Source of the DNA: Neisseria perflava
GTDB lineage: Bacteria > Pseudomonadota > Gammaproteobacteria > Burkholderiales > Neisseriaceae
NCBI RefSeq assembly: GCF_019334725.1
Contig: NZ_CP079818.1
Span: 1,984,001-2,048,000, forward strand
DNA length: 64,000 bases
Direction of reading: 5' to 3'
Shown: in pieces, positions 26,799-35,349 of the stretch
Position numbering within the stretch: the stretch's first letter is position 1
How the letters are laid out: the number at the start of each line of letters is the position of its first letter
Notes under the pieces: generated by a model
Seen by the model: only the letters and a program-made list of their open reading frames with translations
The model's database searches: none
Told to the model about the DNA's origin: nothing
Made by a program: the position numbers and the translations under genes

Positions 26799-27710
26799 AT
26801 GCAAATCAACACATTCTTCAAAACCCTTTCAGCCGCTGCGCTGGCCATCGTACTGGCTGCCTGCGGCGGTCAAAAAGACAGCGCGCCTGCTGCTTCTGCC
26901 GCTTCTTCTGCTGACAACGGCGCAGAGAAAAAAGAAATCGTCTTCGGTACAACCGTCGGCGACTTTGGCGATATGGTAAAAGACCAAATCCAACCGGCTT
27001 TGGAGAAAAAAGGCTATAAAGTCAAACTGATCGAGTTCACCGACTATGTTCGCCCCAACCTTGCTTTGGCTGAAGGCGAATTGGACATTAACATCTTCCA
27101 ACACAAACCTTATCTGGACGACTTCAAAAAAGAACACAAGTTGGACATCGTTGAAGCCTTCCAAGTACCGACTGCACCTTTGGGCCTGTACCCTGGCAAA
27201 CTGAAATCTTTGGACGAAGTGAAAGACGGCGTCAGCGTTTCTGCACCTAACGACCCATCTAACTTTGCCCGTGCATTGGTTATGTTGAACGAATTGGGCT
27301 GGATTAAACTGAAAGCCGACGTTGATCCGCTGACTGCTTCTAAAAACGATATTGCCGAAAATCCAAAAAACATCCAAATCGTAGAGCTTGAAGCCGCCCA
27401 ACTGCCACGCAGCCGTGCCGACGTTGACTTTGCCGTCGTTAACGGCAACTACGCCATGAGCAGCGGCATGAAACTGACTGAAGCCCTGTTCCAAGAGCCA
27501 AGCTTTGCCTACGTTAACTGGTCTGCCGTCCGCACTGCCGACAAAGACAGCCAATGGCTGAAAGATGTAACCGAAGCCTACAACTCTGACGAGTTCAAAG
27601 CTTACTCACAAAAACGCTTTGCCGGTTACAAATATCCTGCTGCATGGGGTGAAAACGCAGCTGCAGGTGCTCAAGCCGAAGCTGCTTCTACTGCTTCTGC
27701 AACCAAATAA
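26799..27710 (+). CDS. metQ: Methionine-binding lipoprotein MetQ
   Basis: Substrate-binding component of the methionine importer, of the NlpA family, and known in meningococcus as a surface-exposed vaccine antigen. The 303-residue protein has a lipoprotein signal with lipobox LAAC (Cys22), a low-complexity Ala/Ser linker, then the binding domain beginning EIVFGTTVGDFGDMV. DYVRPNLALAEGELDINIFQHKPYLDDF and VNGNYAMSSGM are typical ligand-site segments. AGGAGC before the ATG sets the start. The C-terminus is another Ala/Ser-rich tail. Confidence 0.95.
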   Translation: MQINTFFKTLSAAALAIVLAACGGQKDSAPAASAASSADNGAEKKEIVFGTTVGDFGDMVKDQIQPALEKKGYKVKLIEFTDYVRPNLALAEGELDINIFQHKPYLDDFKKEHKLDIVEAFQVPTAPLGLYPGKLKSLDEVKDGVSVSAPNDPSNFARALVMLNELGWIKLKADVDPLTASKNDIAENPKNIQIVELEAAQLPRSRADVDFAVVNGNYAMSSGMKLTEALFQEPSFAYVNWSAVRTADKDSQWLKDVTEAYNSDEFKAYSQKRFAGYKYPAAWGENAAAGAQAEAASTASATK

Positions 27711-27722
27711 GTAACTTTTTGA

Positions 27723-27756
27723 AAAAAGGCCGTCTGAACATTCAGGCGGCCTTTTT
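27723..27756 (+). terminator. DUS-pair terminator of metQ with one decayed arm
   Basis: Arms 27723-27738 and 27741-27756; the second DUS has one A-to-G change, which gives a G-T pair and keeps the stem. A T run follows. Confidence 0.85.
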
Positions 27757-27943
27757 CTATTGCTTATCTCTTCTCAAAGCTCAAAACAAGTTTTTTGATT
27801 AACGCCAAACACTTACATAATTCCCTTTTTAAAACCAAATCAATATGTTGTAAAAAAGTTCAATAAAAAGTCATATTTTTATTCAATAAAATCAATTACT
27901 AAATGAATTATTCTAATTTTTTATAATATTCACTAGTAATGTT

Positions 27944-28014
27944 CCGTTTATCCTGATATTATACCGTTCATCTAAAGACATCCGGTTATCTGCATTACAG
28001 ACCGTTCATCTGAA
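27944..28014. repeat. Four spaced imperfect repeats, consensus CCGTTYATCTRAA
   Basis: Copies start at 27944, 27964, 27982 and 28002, so the spacing is 20, 18 and 20 bp, close to two helical turns. The copies read CCGTTTATCCTGA, CCGTTCATCTAAA, CCGGTTATCTGCA and CCGTTCATCTGAA. They lie 60-130 bp before a promoter-like sequence for a candidate small RNA and could be a row of protein-binding sites. Confidence 0.5.
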
Positions 28015-28076
28015 TTGCTTCAAACCACTTTGTCGGATTTTCCCATATATGTTGTGTTTCTCCGTATCGAAGGGGT

Positions 28077-28106
28077 TTGAGCGGTTGAAACCGTATTGCT
28101 TAGATA
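28077..28106 (+). promoter_or_regulatory. Candidate promoter of the small RNA
   Basis: TTGAGC at 28077-28082 and TAGATA at 28101-28106 with 18-bp spacing. It is imperfect, but rightly placed for a transcript starting near 28112. Confidence 0.35.
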
Positions 28107-28110
28107 TTAA

Positions 28111-28223
28111 AGCTTCATGCTTTGAAATGAGTGAATTTTTGTTTTAAGTGTCGTAATCTCTTGCTAATTACTCCCAGCTGCAAGAGTTTCAGGGTTGCCC
28201 CCTTGGGCAGCCCTTCTTTTTTT
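28111..28223 (+). ncRNA. Candidate small regulatory RNA with three hairpins
   Basis: No open frame covers this stretch, yet it ends in a strong intrinsic terminator: a 9-bp stem (28192-28200 with 28205-28213), loop CCTT, then a T-rich run to 28223. Before it lies a 7-bp hairpin (28158-28164 with 28180-28186) whose 15-nt loop holds CTCCC, able to pair with ribosome sites. A small 5-bp stem (28109-28113 with 28119-28123) sits at the 5' end, followed by about 34 U-rich unpaired bases. metQ already has its own terminator, so this one belongs to another transcript. Known Neisseria small RNAs (NrrF, AniS, the sibling RcoF/NmsR pair) are candidates for identity, but I cannot confirm any. Confidence 0.5.
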
Positions 28224-28301
28224 ATCCTCCATTATTTCAGTAATCGAGCCTTCCCTGTCCTATGCACATAGTCAAAATCGCAGGCAAGGCTGGCCTTCCC
28301 C

Positions 28302-29327
28302 TCAGCCTCCAATCTTCTTCAATTCATTATTCGTCATCACCAGCCAAACCTGTGCATTTTTAACTTGAGCCGCAGTACGGATGGCCGCTTCATCCATAAT
28401 AGAAAATGCAGTAGAAAAAGCATCGGCAACCGCCGCACTTTCCACCATAACGCTCATGCTTTTATAGCGCGGCTGGCTTCCGCCTGTACGCGGATCAAAA
28501 AGATGGGTAAATTTGCCAGCTTCGTCCATTACCGTGCCATAGCCGCCAGATGTAGCAAAGGCTTGGTTTTTCATGGCAATGGTGGTCAGGATTTGGTCTT
28601 CTTGGTCGGGATTGCGAATACTGACATTCCACTCGCGCTGGTTGGCATTATCAAAGCCGTAAATTTCCCCCATATCAATCAATGCCTGGGTAACGCCTTG
28701 CTGCTTCAACAATTCGGCTACTTTGTCGGTGATATAGCCCTGCGCAATGCCGTTGAGCGACAAGCCCATGCCTTTTTGGGCAAAACGGATTTCTTTGGTA
28801 TCAAAATCGACTTTGTTAAAATCCACTAATTCGAGCGTTTCTTTAATACTGCGTTCGGATGGCGGCGTTTCAGTTTTGGGGTTTCGTCTGAAGTGGTCGG
28901 CATACAGATTCCACAAAGGCTGAATGCTGGGATCAAATGCACCCTGCGTCAGCTGATGGATATCTCGGCTGATACTGAGCAGCTGCAAAAAATCGGATGG
29001 CGGATTTTTCAGACGGCCTTCTCGGTTTAAGCGGCTAATCATGCTGTCATCCCGATACAGGCTGAAGATTTTTTCCAATCGTGAAACTTCCGCCAATACT
29101 TTGTTGACCAGTATTTCCGCCTGCTTGCGCTCAACGCCGAACAAACGCAACTCCGCACCCGAACCCAACGCAATACCTCTCCAAATAACTGGCTGCTCTT
29201 CTTGATTCAGGCTGGCCGGATGAGTCGGCTGATTGGTTCTGCGGCTAATGGCAAAGGGAATGCCGACACCAGCGGCAAGTGTGGCGGCGATGGCAAGGAA
29301 ACGGCGGCGCGTTAAGGGGGTGGACAT
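28302..29327 (-). CDS. apbE: FAD:protein FMN transferase (ApbE/NosX)
   Basis: Attaches FMN covalently to a threonine of flavoproteins in the periplasm; in a nos cluster the expected target is NosR. The 341-residue protein begins with a twin-arginine signal TRRRFLAIAATLAAGVG. It has the family segments FSLYRDDSMISRLNREG, GAFDPSIQPLWNLY, GMGLSLNGIAQGYITDKV and the magnesium-binding THLFDPRTGG. It is the last gene of the nos group, separated from nosL by a DUS hairpin. Confidence 0.93.
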   Translation of the reverse strand: MSTPLTRRRFLAIAATLAAGVGIPFAISRRTNQPTHPASLNQEEQPVIWRGIALGSGAELRLFGVERKQAEILVNKVLAEVSRLEKIFSLYRDDSMISRLNREGRLKNPPSDFLQLLSISRDIHQLTQGAFDPSIQPLWNLYADHFRRNPKTETPPSERSIKETLELVDFNKVDFDTKEIRFAQKGMGLSLNGIAQGYITDKVAELLKQQGVTQALIDMGEIYGFDNANQREWNVSIRNPDQEDQILTTIAMKNQAFATSGGYGTVMDEAGKFTHLFDPRTGGSQPRYKSMSVMVESAAVADAFSTAFSIMDEAAIRTAAQVKNAQVWLVMTNNELKKIGG

Positions 29328-29400
29328 AAAGTATTCCTTGGATTTTTATCTTTACATTGAAAGCCGCATTCATTAAATCATCAATCGACAGCTTCCAACA

Positions 29401-29435
29401 TAAAGGCCGTCTGAAACAGTTTCAGACGGCCTTTA
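29401..29435 (-). terminator. DUS-pair hairpin between nosL and apbE
   Basis: 16-base arms 29401-29416 and 29420-29435, 3-nt loop. It can end the nosZDFYL transcript or act as a partial stop before apbE. Confidence 0.75.
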
Positions 29436-29444
29436 TTGGTTGTT

Positions 29445-29939
29445 TTATTTGAAAATGTATTCGTCGGGCATCTCTGCAAAACCGACTACTCTGCCGCCTT
29501 TCTCTTTGGCGAATTTTTCAGCCTGAGCCTTGTCGGCAAACGGAAGCGCGTCTTCCGCACCCATGCCGCCGATAAAGCTGCTTTCGATGACGTAATAGGC
29601 TTTTTTCGCATCTATCCATTCGGCGTCGGCATTGGGTTTTTCCCAATCTTTGACTTTGCCCATATCGGTAACATAGATAGCATGAATGCCTTTGGGCTCT
29701 TCAGGCAGTTTAGTGTAGCCGAACATCTGCTTGATGGTGGAAAACCAAACCGGTTTGTCAGGTTTGCCGTTCAAGAAGATTTGCGCTTTAGGGCCGTTGT
29801 GTTCGGTCAAGTTCATGCTGCAGTAATGACCGACTGCACTGTCGCTGATTCGTTGGGGCGTAGGCGGAGGAGTATTTTCCTCTTTGCTACAAGCAGATAA
29901 AGCAAGGATGGTGAATGCTGTAAATAATATTTTTCTCAT
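29445..29939 (-). CDS. nosL: Copper chaperone lipoprotein NosL
   Basis: Outer-facing lipoprotein that delivers Cu(I) for assembly of the CuZ centre of nitrous oxide reductase. The 164-residue protein has lipobox LSAC (Cys17) and the copper-ligand type motif GHYCSM in its first third, followed by a NosL domain with PVWFSTIKQMFGY and IHAIYVTDMG. The start at 29939 overlaps the nosY stop as ATGA, so translation is coupled. A longer frame start lies inside nosY and would destroy the signal peptide. Confidence 0.93.
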   Translation of the reverse strand: MRKILFTAFTILALSACSKEENTPPPTPQRISDSAVGHYCSMNLTEHNGPKAQIFLNGKPDKPVWFSTIKQMFGYTKLPEEPKGIHAIYVTDMGKVKDWEKPNADAEWIDAKKAYYVIESSFIGGMGAEDALPFADKAQAEKFAKEKGGRVVGFAEMPDEYIFK

Positions 29940-30766
29940 ATTTGTCTCTTTCCGAAAATCCAGGCGGCCAAGACCAAGGGAATGATAACCCATAATACCT
30001 GCGCCGTCAGCAAAACCGGCATAGTCAGGCTGATTTGATCGCTCAAACCGGCCATCCCTGCGTACATCGCGGTGTTTTCATAACCGGTCAGGTTGAGCAG
30101 ACGGTAAATGTCGGAAGGATTGAACAAGAGAATGGTTTCTACAACAGGCGCGGTAATAACTTGTTCAGTATCGGCAACCAAAACACCCAAAAGCGCCATA
30201 TCGAAAATCACCACAAAAAACAGCCATACGCCGATGGCGATACCGGCGGCAGTACCGCGTTCTTTGACTTTTGCGCTAATCAAATAACCCATAGACAAAA
30301 AGGCTGCACCAAGAATCACACTGGCAACAATCAGGAGGGCAAAAGGTTTCCATGCGGCAAGGTCAAAGCCGCCGTTGGCAAGCTGGAGGGTAATGCCCGC
30401 CAATCCGTAGCCTGCCGTGGTGGCAAGGGCAAGGATGATGAGATGGCCGATAAATTTGCCGGCAAGGATTTGGTTGCGCGAAATCGGATAGCTCAACAAC
30501 AGCGCCATCGTGCCGCGTTCGATTTCGCCAATCAGCGCATCATAAGAGAGCAACATCGCAATCAGCGGAATCAGGAAAATCGACAGGCTGGAGAGGCTGA
30601 CAACGGTAACGGTCAACGGATCGACTTTGACTGTACCGGTAGGCGAGCTGCCCAGGAAACCCAATGACAGGGCAAGCGCGGCAAGCAGGAGTGCGGCGGC
30701 GAGGACCCAACGGTTGCGCAGGCTGTCGCGGACTTCTTTGCCGGTAATAATCCAAACGGGGTTCAT
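29936..30766 (-). CDS. nosY: NosY, ABC permease for NosZ maturation
   Basis: Membrane part of the NosDFY complex that helps supply sulfur or copper for the CuZ site. The 276-residue protein has six membrane helices: about 20-38, 52-72, 98-125, 145-170, 176-198 and 244-268. DALIGEIERGTMALLLSYPISR is the characteristic ABC-2 segment. It overlaps nosF upstream and nosL downstream by 4 bp each, a tightly coupled operon. Confidence 0.93.
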   Translation of the reverse strand: MNPVWIITGKEVRDSLRNRWVLAAALLLAALALSLGFLGSSPTGTVKVDPLTVTVVSLSSLSIFLIPLIAMLLSYDALIGEIERGTMALLLSYPISRNQILAGKFIGHLIILALATTAGYGLAGITLQLANGGFDLAAWKPFALLIVASVILGAAFLSMGYLISAKVKERGTAAGIAIGVWLFFVVIFDMALLGVLVADTEQVITAPVVETILLFNPSDIYRLLNLTGYENTAMYAGMAGLSDQISLTMPVLLTAQVLWVIIPLVLAAWIFGKRQI

Positions 30767-31656
30767 ACGTCTTCCCTTTTTAAGAATTGTGCGTACATAT
30801 CGTCAAGTGTCGGGGTATGGATATCGATATAGGCAAGGTTGCCCAAATCACCCAATTCACTCAAAAGCCCCATACGCTCTTCGGCTTTACATTGCGCTTT
30901 ATACGACAGCCCGTCTGAAAGCGGCTGCCAACGCTCGCTCAACGGACGCGCTTCTTTCAAACGAACATTGACGGTCAACGGCAAACCACTTTGAACATGC
31001 AACTCATCCATGCTGCCATCGGCAACTTTCACACCGTTTTTCATGACGATAATGCGGTCGGCGTGGCCATCGAGTTCGGCAAGCGCGTGCGTGCTGAGCA
31101 ATACGGTTGCACCGCGTCCATTCAGTTCGCGCACGACTTCGTAAAACATTTGGCGTGAAGCCGGGTCAAGGCCTGTGGTCGGTTCGTCAAACAATAAGAC
31201 TTTAGGCTCGCCCAACAAGGCTTGTGCCAAAGCGAGACGTTGGCGCATACCTTTGGAGTAAGTGCCGACACGGCGGCGTGCCGCTTGAGAAATGCCGACG
31301 CGTTCCAACAACTCACGGTTTTTCCTCAAGGGCTGTTTTTTAAGTTTGGCATAGAAATCCATGGTTTCAATGCCGGTCAATGAAGGATGAAGCGCGACGG
31401 TTTCAGGCAGGTAGCCGATTTGGCTGCGAAGCAGTGCGCCTGCCTTACTGCCGGTACGCTCGCCCAGCAACATGACTTCGCCTTCGGTCGGCGTAATCAG
31501 GCCGAGTATCAGCTTCATGATGGTGGATTTGCCTGCACCGTTATGCCCTGCCATGCCGACGCTTTCGCCTGCTTTGAGGACTAAATCGACTTGGTTGACG
31601 GCTTTTTGACTACCGAATTGTTTGGTCACGTTTCTTAATTCGACGTGGTTGGTCAT
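30763..31656 (-). CDS. nosF: NosF, ATPase for NosZ maturation
   Basis: ATP-binding subunit of NosDFY. The 297-residue protein has Walker A GHNGAGKST (37-45), signature YSKGMRQRLALAQAL and Walker B KVLLFDEPTTGLDP. The usual H-loop is in LSTHALAELDGHADR. The C-terminal 70 residues form an extra domain. It is translationally coupled to nosY by a 4-bp overlap. Confidence 0.94.
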   Translation of the reverse strand: MTNHVELRNVTKQFGSQKAVNQVDLVLKAGESVGMAGHNGAGKSTIMKLILGLITPTEGEVMLLGERTGSKAGALLRSQIGYLPETVALHPSLTGIETMDFYAKLKKQPLRKNRELLERVGISQAARRRVGTYSKGMRQRLALAQALLGEPKVLLFDEPTTGLDPASRQMFYEVVRELNGRGATVLLSTHALAELDGHADRIIVMKNGVKVADGSMDELHVQSGLPLTVNVRLKEARPLSERWQPLSDGLSYKAQCKAEERMGLLSELGDLGNLAYIDIHTPTLDDMYAQFLKREDV

Positions 31657-31675
31657 GAATAATTCCTTTGTGCCG

Positions 31676-31709
31676 TTTCAGACGGCCTCATGAAAAAGGC
31701 CGTCTGAAA
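31676..31709 (-). terminator. DUS-pair hairpin between nosD and nosF
   Basis: Arms 31676-31688 and 31697-31709 in the short gap of an operon, so probably a partial terminator or processing site. Confidence 0.5.
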
Positions 31710-31715
31710 ACATGT

Positions 31716-33077
31716 TTAATTCAAAGATCCGTTTTCGGCATCGCTCCAATCGGATTGGCGCGTACTGGCTTCGTGCAACAGCTCATCCTTCATGGCTTCG
31801 TATTTGGTGCTTGTTTTGTTGCTGATCGGTTTCATCAATGGCTTACTGTCGATGACGCCGCCCGGCAAAATAGCGGGGAACTGAGATTGCGCCCATTTGA
31901 CAATGCTGACGGCAGGACTGTTCATCAGCAGACGGGACACGGGGGCGCGCCAAATGATTTGGTCGATAATGCCGTTCGGTCGATAGGCGTTGTCGCCAAA
32001 ACCATCGCCATCAAGATCGAATGTACTGTTGTCGCTCCAATAATTGCCTCGGCCGCCCTCTCCCCAATCAAGGAAACGGGTGCTGACGTATTTAACTTGG
32101 CTTTCGTTGTTGATAAACGAATTATTGGACAGACTTGTGCCTTCAATAGCCGCGGTAAAGTGAATGCCGATTTGACAGTTTTCAAAATGGTTGTCAAAAA
32201 TTTTATTGAAGTTGGCGTTATAGGCGAATACGCATTTACCGGCTTTGTTGATAATGTTATCGTTAATATCGGAATGGTTGACGTAATTGAGCATAATGCC
32301 TTGGTCACGGCTGCCTACGGCGATATTGCCATACACTTTGAGACGCTCTGAGAACATCAACACATAGCCCATATTGTTGCCGACAGAGATGTTGTTGCTG
32401 ACCTCGCTGTCGTTGGTGTACATATAATGCACTGCAAAACGCAAATCGCTGAAACGATTGCCTTTATAGGTATTGTTTGTACTGGTATTAGAAAAAATAC
32501 CGTCACGGCCTTTGGAAATATCGTTGTCGACTACTTGCGCGCCCGGCGCATTCCAAACCGTTACGCCATTACCGCGCTCATTCACACGCAATGTGGCTTC
32601 CCCGACAATCTTATTTTCGCGCACCATCGATTCTGCCGCGCCATGGATGTATACGCCGACTGAGTTGTCCAAGACATTATTGTGTTCAACCAATGCTCGC
32701 GGAGCCGTTTCCTCAAGATAAATCCCTGCATCCATGGCCGGCAGGCTCAAGCCTGAATTGGAAACGGTCAGATTGCGCAGAGTTACGTCAGGCGCATGAA
32801 CGGCAATGGTACGCCCGCTCCTGTCGCCGACAATCTTGGCGGAGCGATCGGCCGGACCTTCAATGGTAATCGGTTTGTCGATATAGAGTTTGGTCTTGTA
32901 TGTACCGGAGGCAAGCTTGAGCGTATCGCCGGCTTGGGCGCGCGCTAAAGCATCATTGAGATTGTCTTGTGCGGATACGTTGATGACTGAGGCAAAGGCC
33001 GTCTGAACCATACTGCCCAATAGCAATACGAATGCGGCACGTTGCCATTTGGAACGATGGGATGGTGTATGCGTCAT
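31716..33077 (-). CDS. nosD: NosD, periplasmic maturation protein
   Basis: Parallel beta-helix protein of the periplasm, partner of NosFY in building the CuZ cluster of NosZ. The 453-residue protein has a signal peptide (about 1-29, ending TAFA) and many repeats of the carbohydrate-binding/sugar-hydrolase (CASH) type. Examples are GNGVTVWNAPGAQVVDNDI and NNTYKGNRFSDLRFAVHYMYTN, followed by the family-typical WGEGGRGNYWSD. It lies between nosZ and nosF. Confidence 0.94.
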   Translation of the reverse strand: MTHTPSHRSKWQRAAFVLLLGSMVQTAFASVINVSAQDNLNDALARAQAGDTLKLASGTYKTKLYIDKPITIEGPADRSAKIVGDRSGRTIAVHAPDVTLRNLTVSNSGLSLPAMDAGIYLEETAPRALVEHNNVLDNSVGVYIHGAAESMVRENKIVGEATLRVNERGNGVTVWNAPGAQVVDNDISKGRDGIFSNTSTNNTYKGNRFSDLRFAVHYMYTNDSEVSNNISVGNNMGYVLMFSERLKVYGNIAVGSRDQGIMLNYVNHSDINDNIINKAGKCVFAYNANFNKIFDNHFENCQIGIHFTAAIEGTSLSNNSFINNESQVKYVSTRFLDWGEGGRGNYWSDNSTFDLDGDGFGDNAYRPNGIIDQIIWRAPVSRLLMNSPAVSIVKWAQSQFPAILPGGVIDSKPLMKPISNKTSTKYEAMKDELLHEASTRQSDWSDAENGSLN

Positions 33078-33146
33078 AATTATATCTCAATTTCAGACGG
33101 CCTGTTTTCTACATGGTAAACATATGCAGAAACAGGTATTTTGATG

Positions 33147-33216
33147 TTATAGCAAAGCTGTCTGATGATGGCTTATATCTCATTGCAATATCTGCAGACA
33201 AACAGCTTTGCTATAA
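33147..33216. repeat. 70-bp inverted repeat in the nosZ-nosD gap
   Basis: The perfect 14-bp arms TTATAGCAAAGCTG (33147-33160) and its complement (33203-33216) flank 42 bp; a further TCTG/CAGA match extends the stem after a bulge. It could be a small non-autonomous mobile element ending in TATAG, or an RNA stem that shields nosZ mRNA. It does not match the Correia element ends I know. Confidence 0.6.
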
Positions 33217-33250
33217 AGGCCGTCTGAAAGAATGTCTTTTCAGACGGCCT
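33217..33250 (-). terminator. DUS-pair hairpin after nosZ
   Basis: Arms 33217-33229 and 33238-33250, extended by AGA/TCT, 26 bp after the nosZ stop and touching the 70-bp inverted repeat. Confidence 0.65.
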
Positions 33251-33275
33251 GAAGGATTAAATCATCAAACCAAAA

Positions 33276-35243
33276 TTATTTTGGTTTAACAATCATTTGA
33301 CCTGACATTTCCATGTGCAATGCGTGGCAGAACCATTGGCAGTAATACCAGTGTACGCCTGGACGGACTGCTTTGAAGGTTACAGAAGATGTCGCTTGCG
33401 GGCCGATCTCCATAGCGATACCGTAGCCTTCCAAAGTGAAACCGTGAGTCAAGTCCTCAATGGTCTCAACGTTGGTTACGTATACGGTCACTTCGTCGCC
33501 TTGGTTCACTTCAAATTGAGGGATACTGAATGCAGGCGCAACGGCAGTCATGTACACGCGTACTTTGTTGCCTTCACGTACGACTTTAGCGGCTTTTTCC
33601 AGCTCAACACCGTCTTTTTGCGCTTGTTCCAAAGCATCTTTCCAGAACCATGGGTCTTTGCGGTCCCAAGTTTTGCTTGGGTTCACTTTGGAAGCGGAAA
33701 CCAGACAGAAGTCATGTGGTTCTGCAAAAGTCGGGTTGTCGTGAACCAGACGCATTTCGTCGCCGGAGATGTCGATTAATTGGTCACACTCAGGTTTCAG
33801 AGGGCCTGCGTTCAGGAAGCGGTCTTTGGAGAATTTGTTCAAAGACACCAACCATTTACCGTCGGCTTCTTTAGTTTCACCCATGGTAGTGTGGTTGTGA
33901 CCAGGTTGATAGTGAACGTCCAATTTTTGTTTAATCGGATCGATTTTCTCGCCTTTGTAGGCTTTAATCGCATCGTCGATGTTCCATTTCACCATTTGGC
34001 TGTCGATAAACAATGTAGTATAGGCATTGCCGCGACCGTCAAATGCAGTGTGTAATGGGCCAAGACCCAGTTGAGGTTCAGCTACGACAACATCGCGCTC
34101 TTTAATTTTGCCTGCAAACAAATCGTCCAGTTTGCTGACATCCAATACGGTAACGGTTGGAGACAGTTTACCGTTGAGCATGATGTATTTGCCGTCAGGG
34201 CTTGCGTTACAGCCGTGAGGAGAGTTAGGTACAGGGATGTAGCGGGTGTATGGAGAGTTGGCTTCTGCACGGCCGTCCAACATTTTCACGCCGTTAACTT
34301 CTTTGAAGTCGCCTTTTTTGATGCCTTCTTCGATAGCGGCCAGGTTAAATACTACACACCAGTCTTGCTCGTTAGAAGAAGCACCTTGTACAGTCAGAGC
34401 GCGTTCAGAGTTATAGCAGGTAGAGAAAGAGTATTTACCTTGGTAGTCGGCATCGCCGTTGTCCAAGTTACCGTCTACCAAAACTTGCCATGCGATTTCC
34501 ATGGTTTCGCCGTCAATTGCGGTATAAACGGCATTCCAAGTTTTCGCATCATCCCATTTACCTACGCCGTCAACTGGAACAATGTGTTCGCCGTTGGCAA
34601 AAACGTAACCGGTTTTCGGATAACGTTGCGGACGCAGACCGTGGATACCTGAAGCATTAGGAATATCGATGATTTTATCGGTTTTCATTACATCCAAGCG
34701 GACGCGGCAAACACGGGTGTTTGCTTTATCGTTGGCGTAAGCATAACGGCCATCGTAAGTTTGGTCGGTGAAAGACAAGTGCGGGTGGTGCAAGTCGCCG
34801 TTAGGGTAGCAACGCAGACCGCTGTCTTGCAGGAATTTACGGGTTTCCGGCGTAATGTTTCCGTTTAAAACGCTCAGACTCTCGTTGGTACGACCCCAAC
34901 CAGTAGCGCTGTCCATATTGAATACTGGGATACGCATCAGTTCGCGCATAGATGGCAAACCGATCAAGCGCATTTCGCCTGATTGACCGCCTGACAGGAA
35001 ACCGTAGTATTGGTCAAGTTCGCCTGGACCGACTTCGGAAGTTTGTTTGCCCGGTTCGGCAGAATGAGCAGCGGCTTTTTCGGCAGGAGCTGCGCCAGAA
35101 ACAGCAGCTTTGTCACCCTCACCGTTAGAGCAACCGGCCAAGCCCAACAAACCGGCACCGGCAATACCTGCGCCGGAAGCAGCGGCAGTACCTAAGAATG
35201 AACGACGGCTTAAGCCGTTTTGTTCTAATTTTTCGTCTGACAT
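33276..35243 (-). CDS. nosZ: Nitrous oxide reductase NosZ (clade I type)
   Basis: Periplasmic copper enzyme that reduces N2O to N2, the last step of denitrification. It is 655 residues. A twin-arginine signal [15 protein letters not shown] marks it as clade I, the form exported folded and accompanied by nosR. The seven-bladed propeller holds the CuZ histidines, for example [13 protein letters not shown] and [12 protein letters not shown]. The C-terminal cupredoxin domain has the CuA ligands in [15 protein letters not shown]. All key residues I can place are present, so it should be active. The neighbouring tatABC supplies the export route. Confidence 0.97.
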   Translation of the reverse strand: MSDEKLEQNGLSRRSFLGTAAASGAGIAGAGLLGLAGCSNGEGDKAAVSGAAPAEKAAAHSAEPGKQTSEVGPGELDQYYGFLSGGQSGEMRLIGLPSMRELMRIPVFNMDSATGWGRTNESLSVLNGNITPETRKFLQDSGLRCYPNGDLHHPHLSFTDQTYDGRYAYANDKANTRVCRVRLDVMKTDKIIDIPNASGIHGLRPQRYPKTGYVFANGEHIVPVDGVGKWDDAKTWNAVYTAIDGETMEIAWQVLVDGNLDNGDADYQGKYSFSTCYNSERALTVQGASSNEQDWCVVFNLAAIEEGIKKGDFKEVNGVKMLDGRAEANSPYTRYIPVPNSPHGCNASPDGKYIMLNGKLSPTVTVLDVSKLDDLFAGKIKERDVVVAEPQLGLGPLHTAFDGRGNAYTTLFIDSQMVKWNIDDAIKAYKGEKIDPIKQKLDVHYQPGHNHTTMGETKEADGKWLVSLNKFSKDRFLNAGPLKPECDQLIDISGDEMRLVHDNPTFAEPHDFCLVSASKVNPSKTWDRKDPWFWKDALEQAQKDGVELEKAAKVVREGNKVRVYMTAVAPAFSIPQFEVNQGDEVTVYVTNVETIEDLTHGFTLEGYGIAMEIGPQATSSVTFKAVRPGVHWYYCQWFCHALHMEMSGQMIVKPK

Positions 35244-35349
35244 ACGACACTCCTTGGATAAAATCCGGCGGCCGATTTTTTTCAGACGGCCTACCGATGA
35301 AAAAATTTCTAAGTTGGGCTGCCGATACAGCCCTCTTTTTTATAAATAA

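Larger units (their letters stand above)
27757..28301. other. 545-bp non-coding region between metQ and apbE
   Basis: Strongly A+T-rich for its first 180 bp, then the spaced repeats and the candidate small RNA listed separately. I found no protein-coding frame, no insertion sequence and no Correia-type element. Confidence 0.6.
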
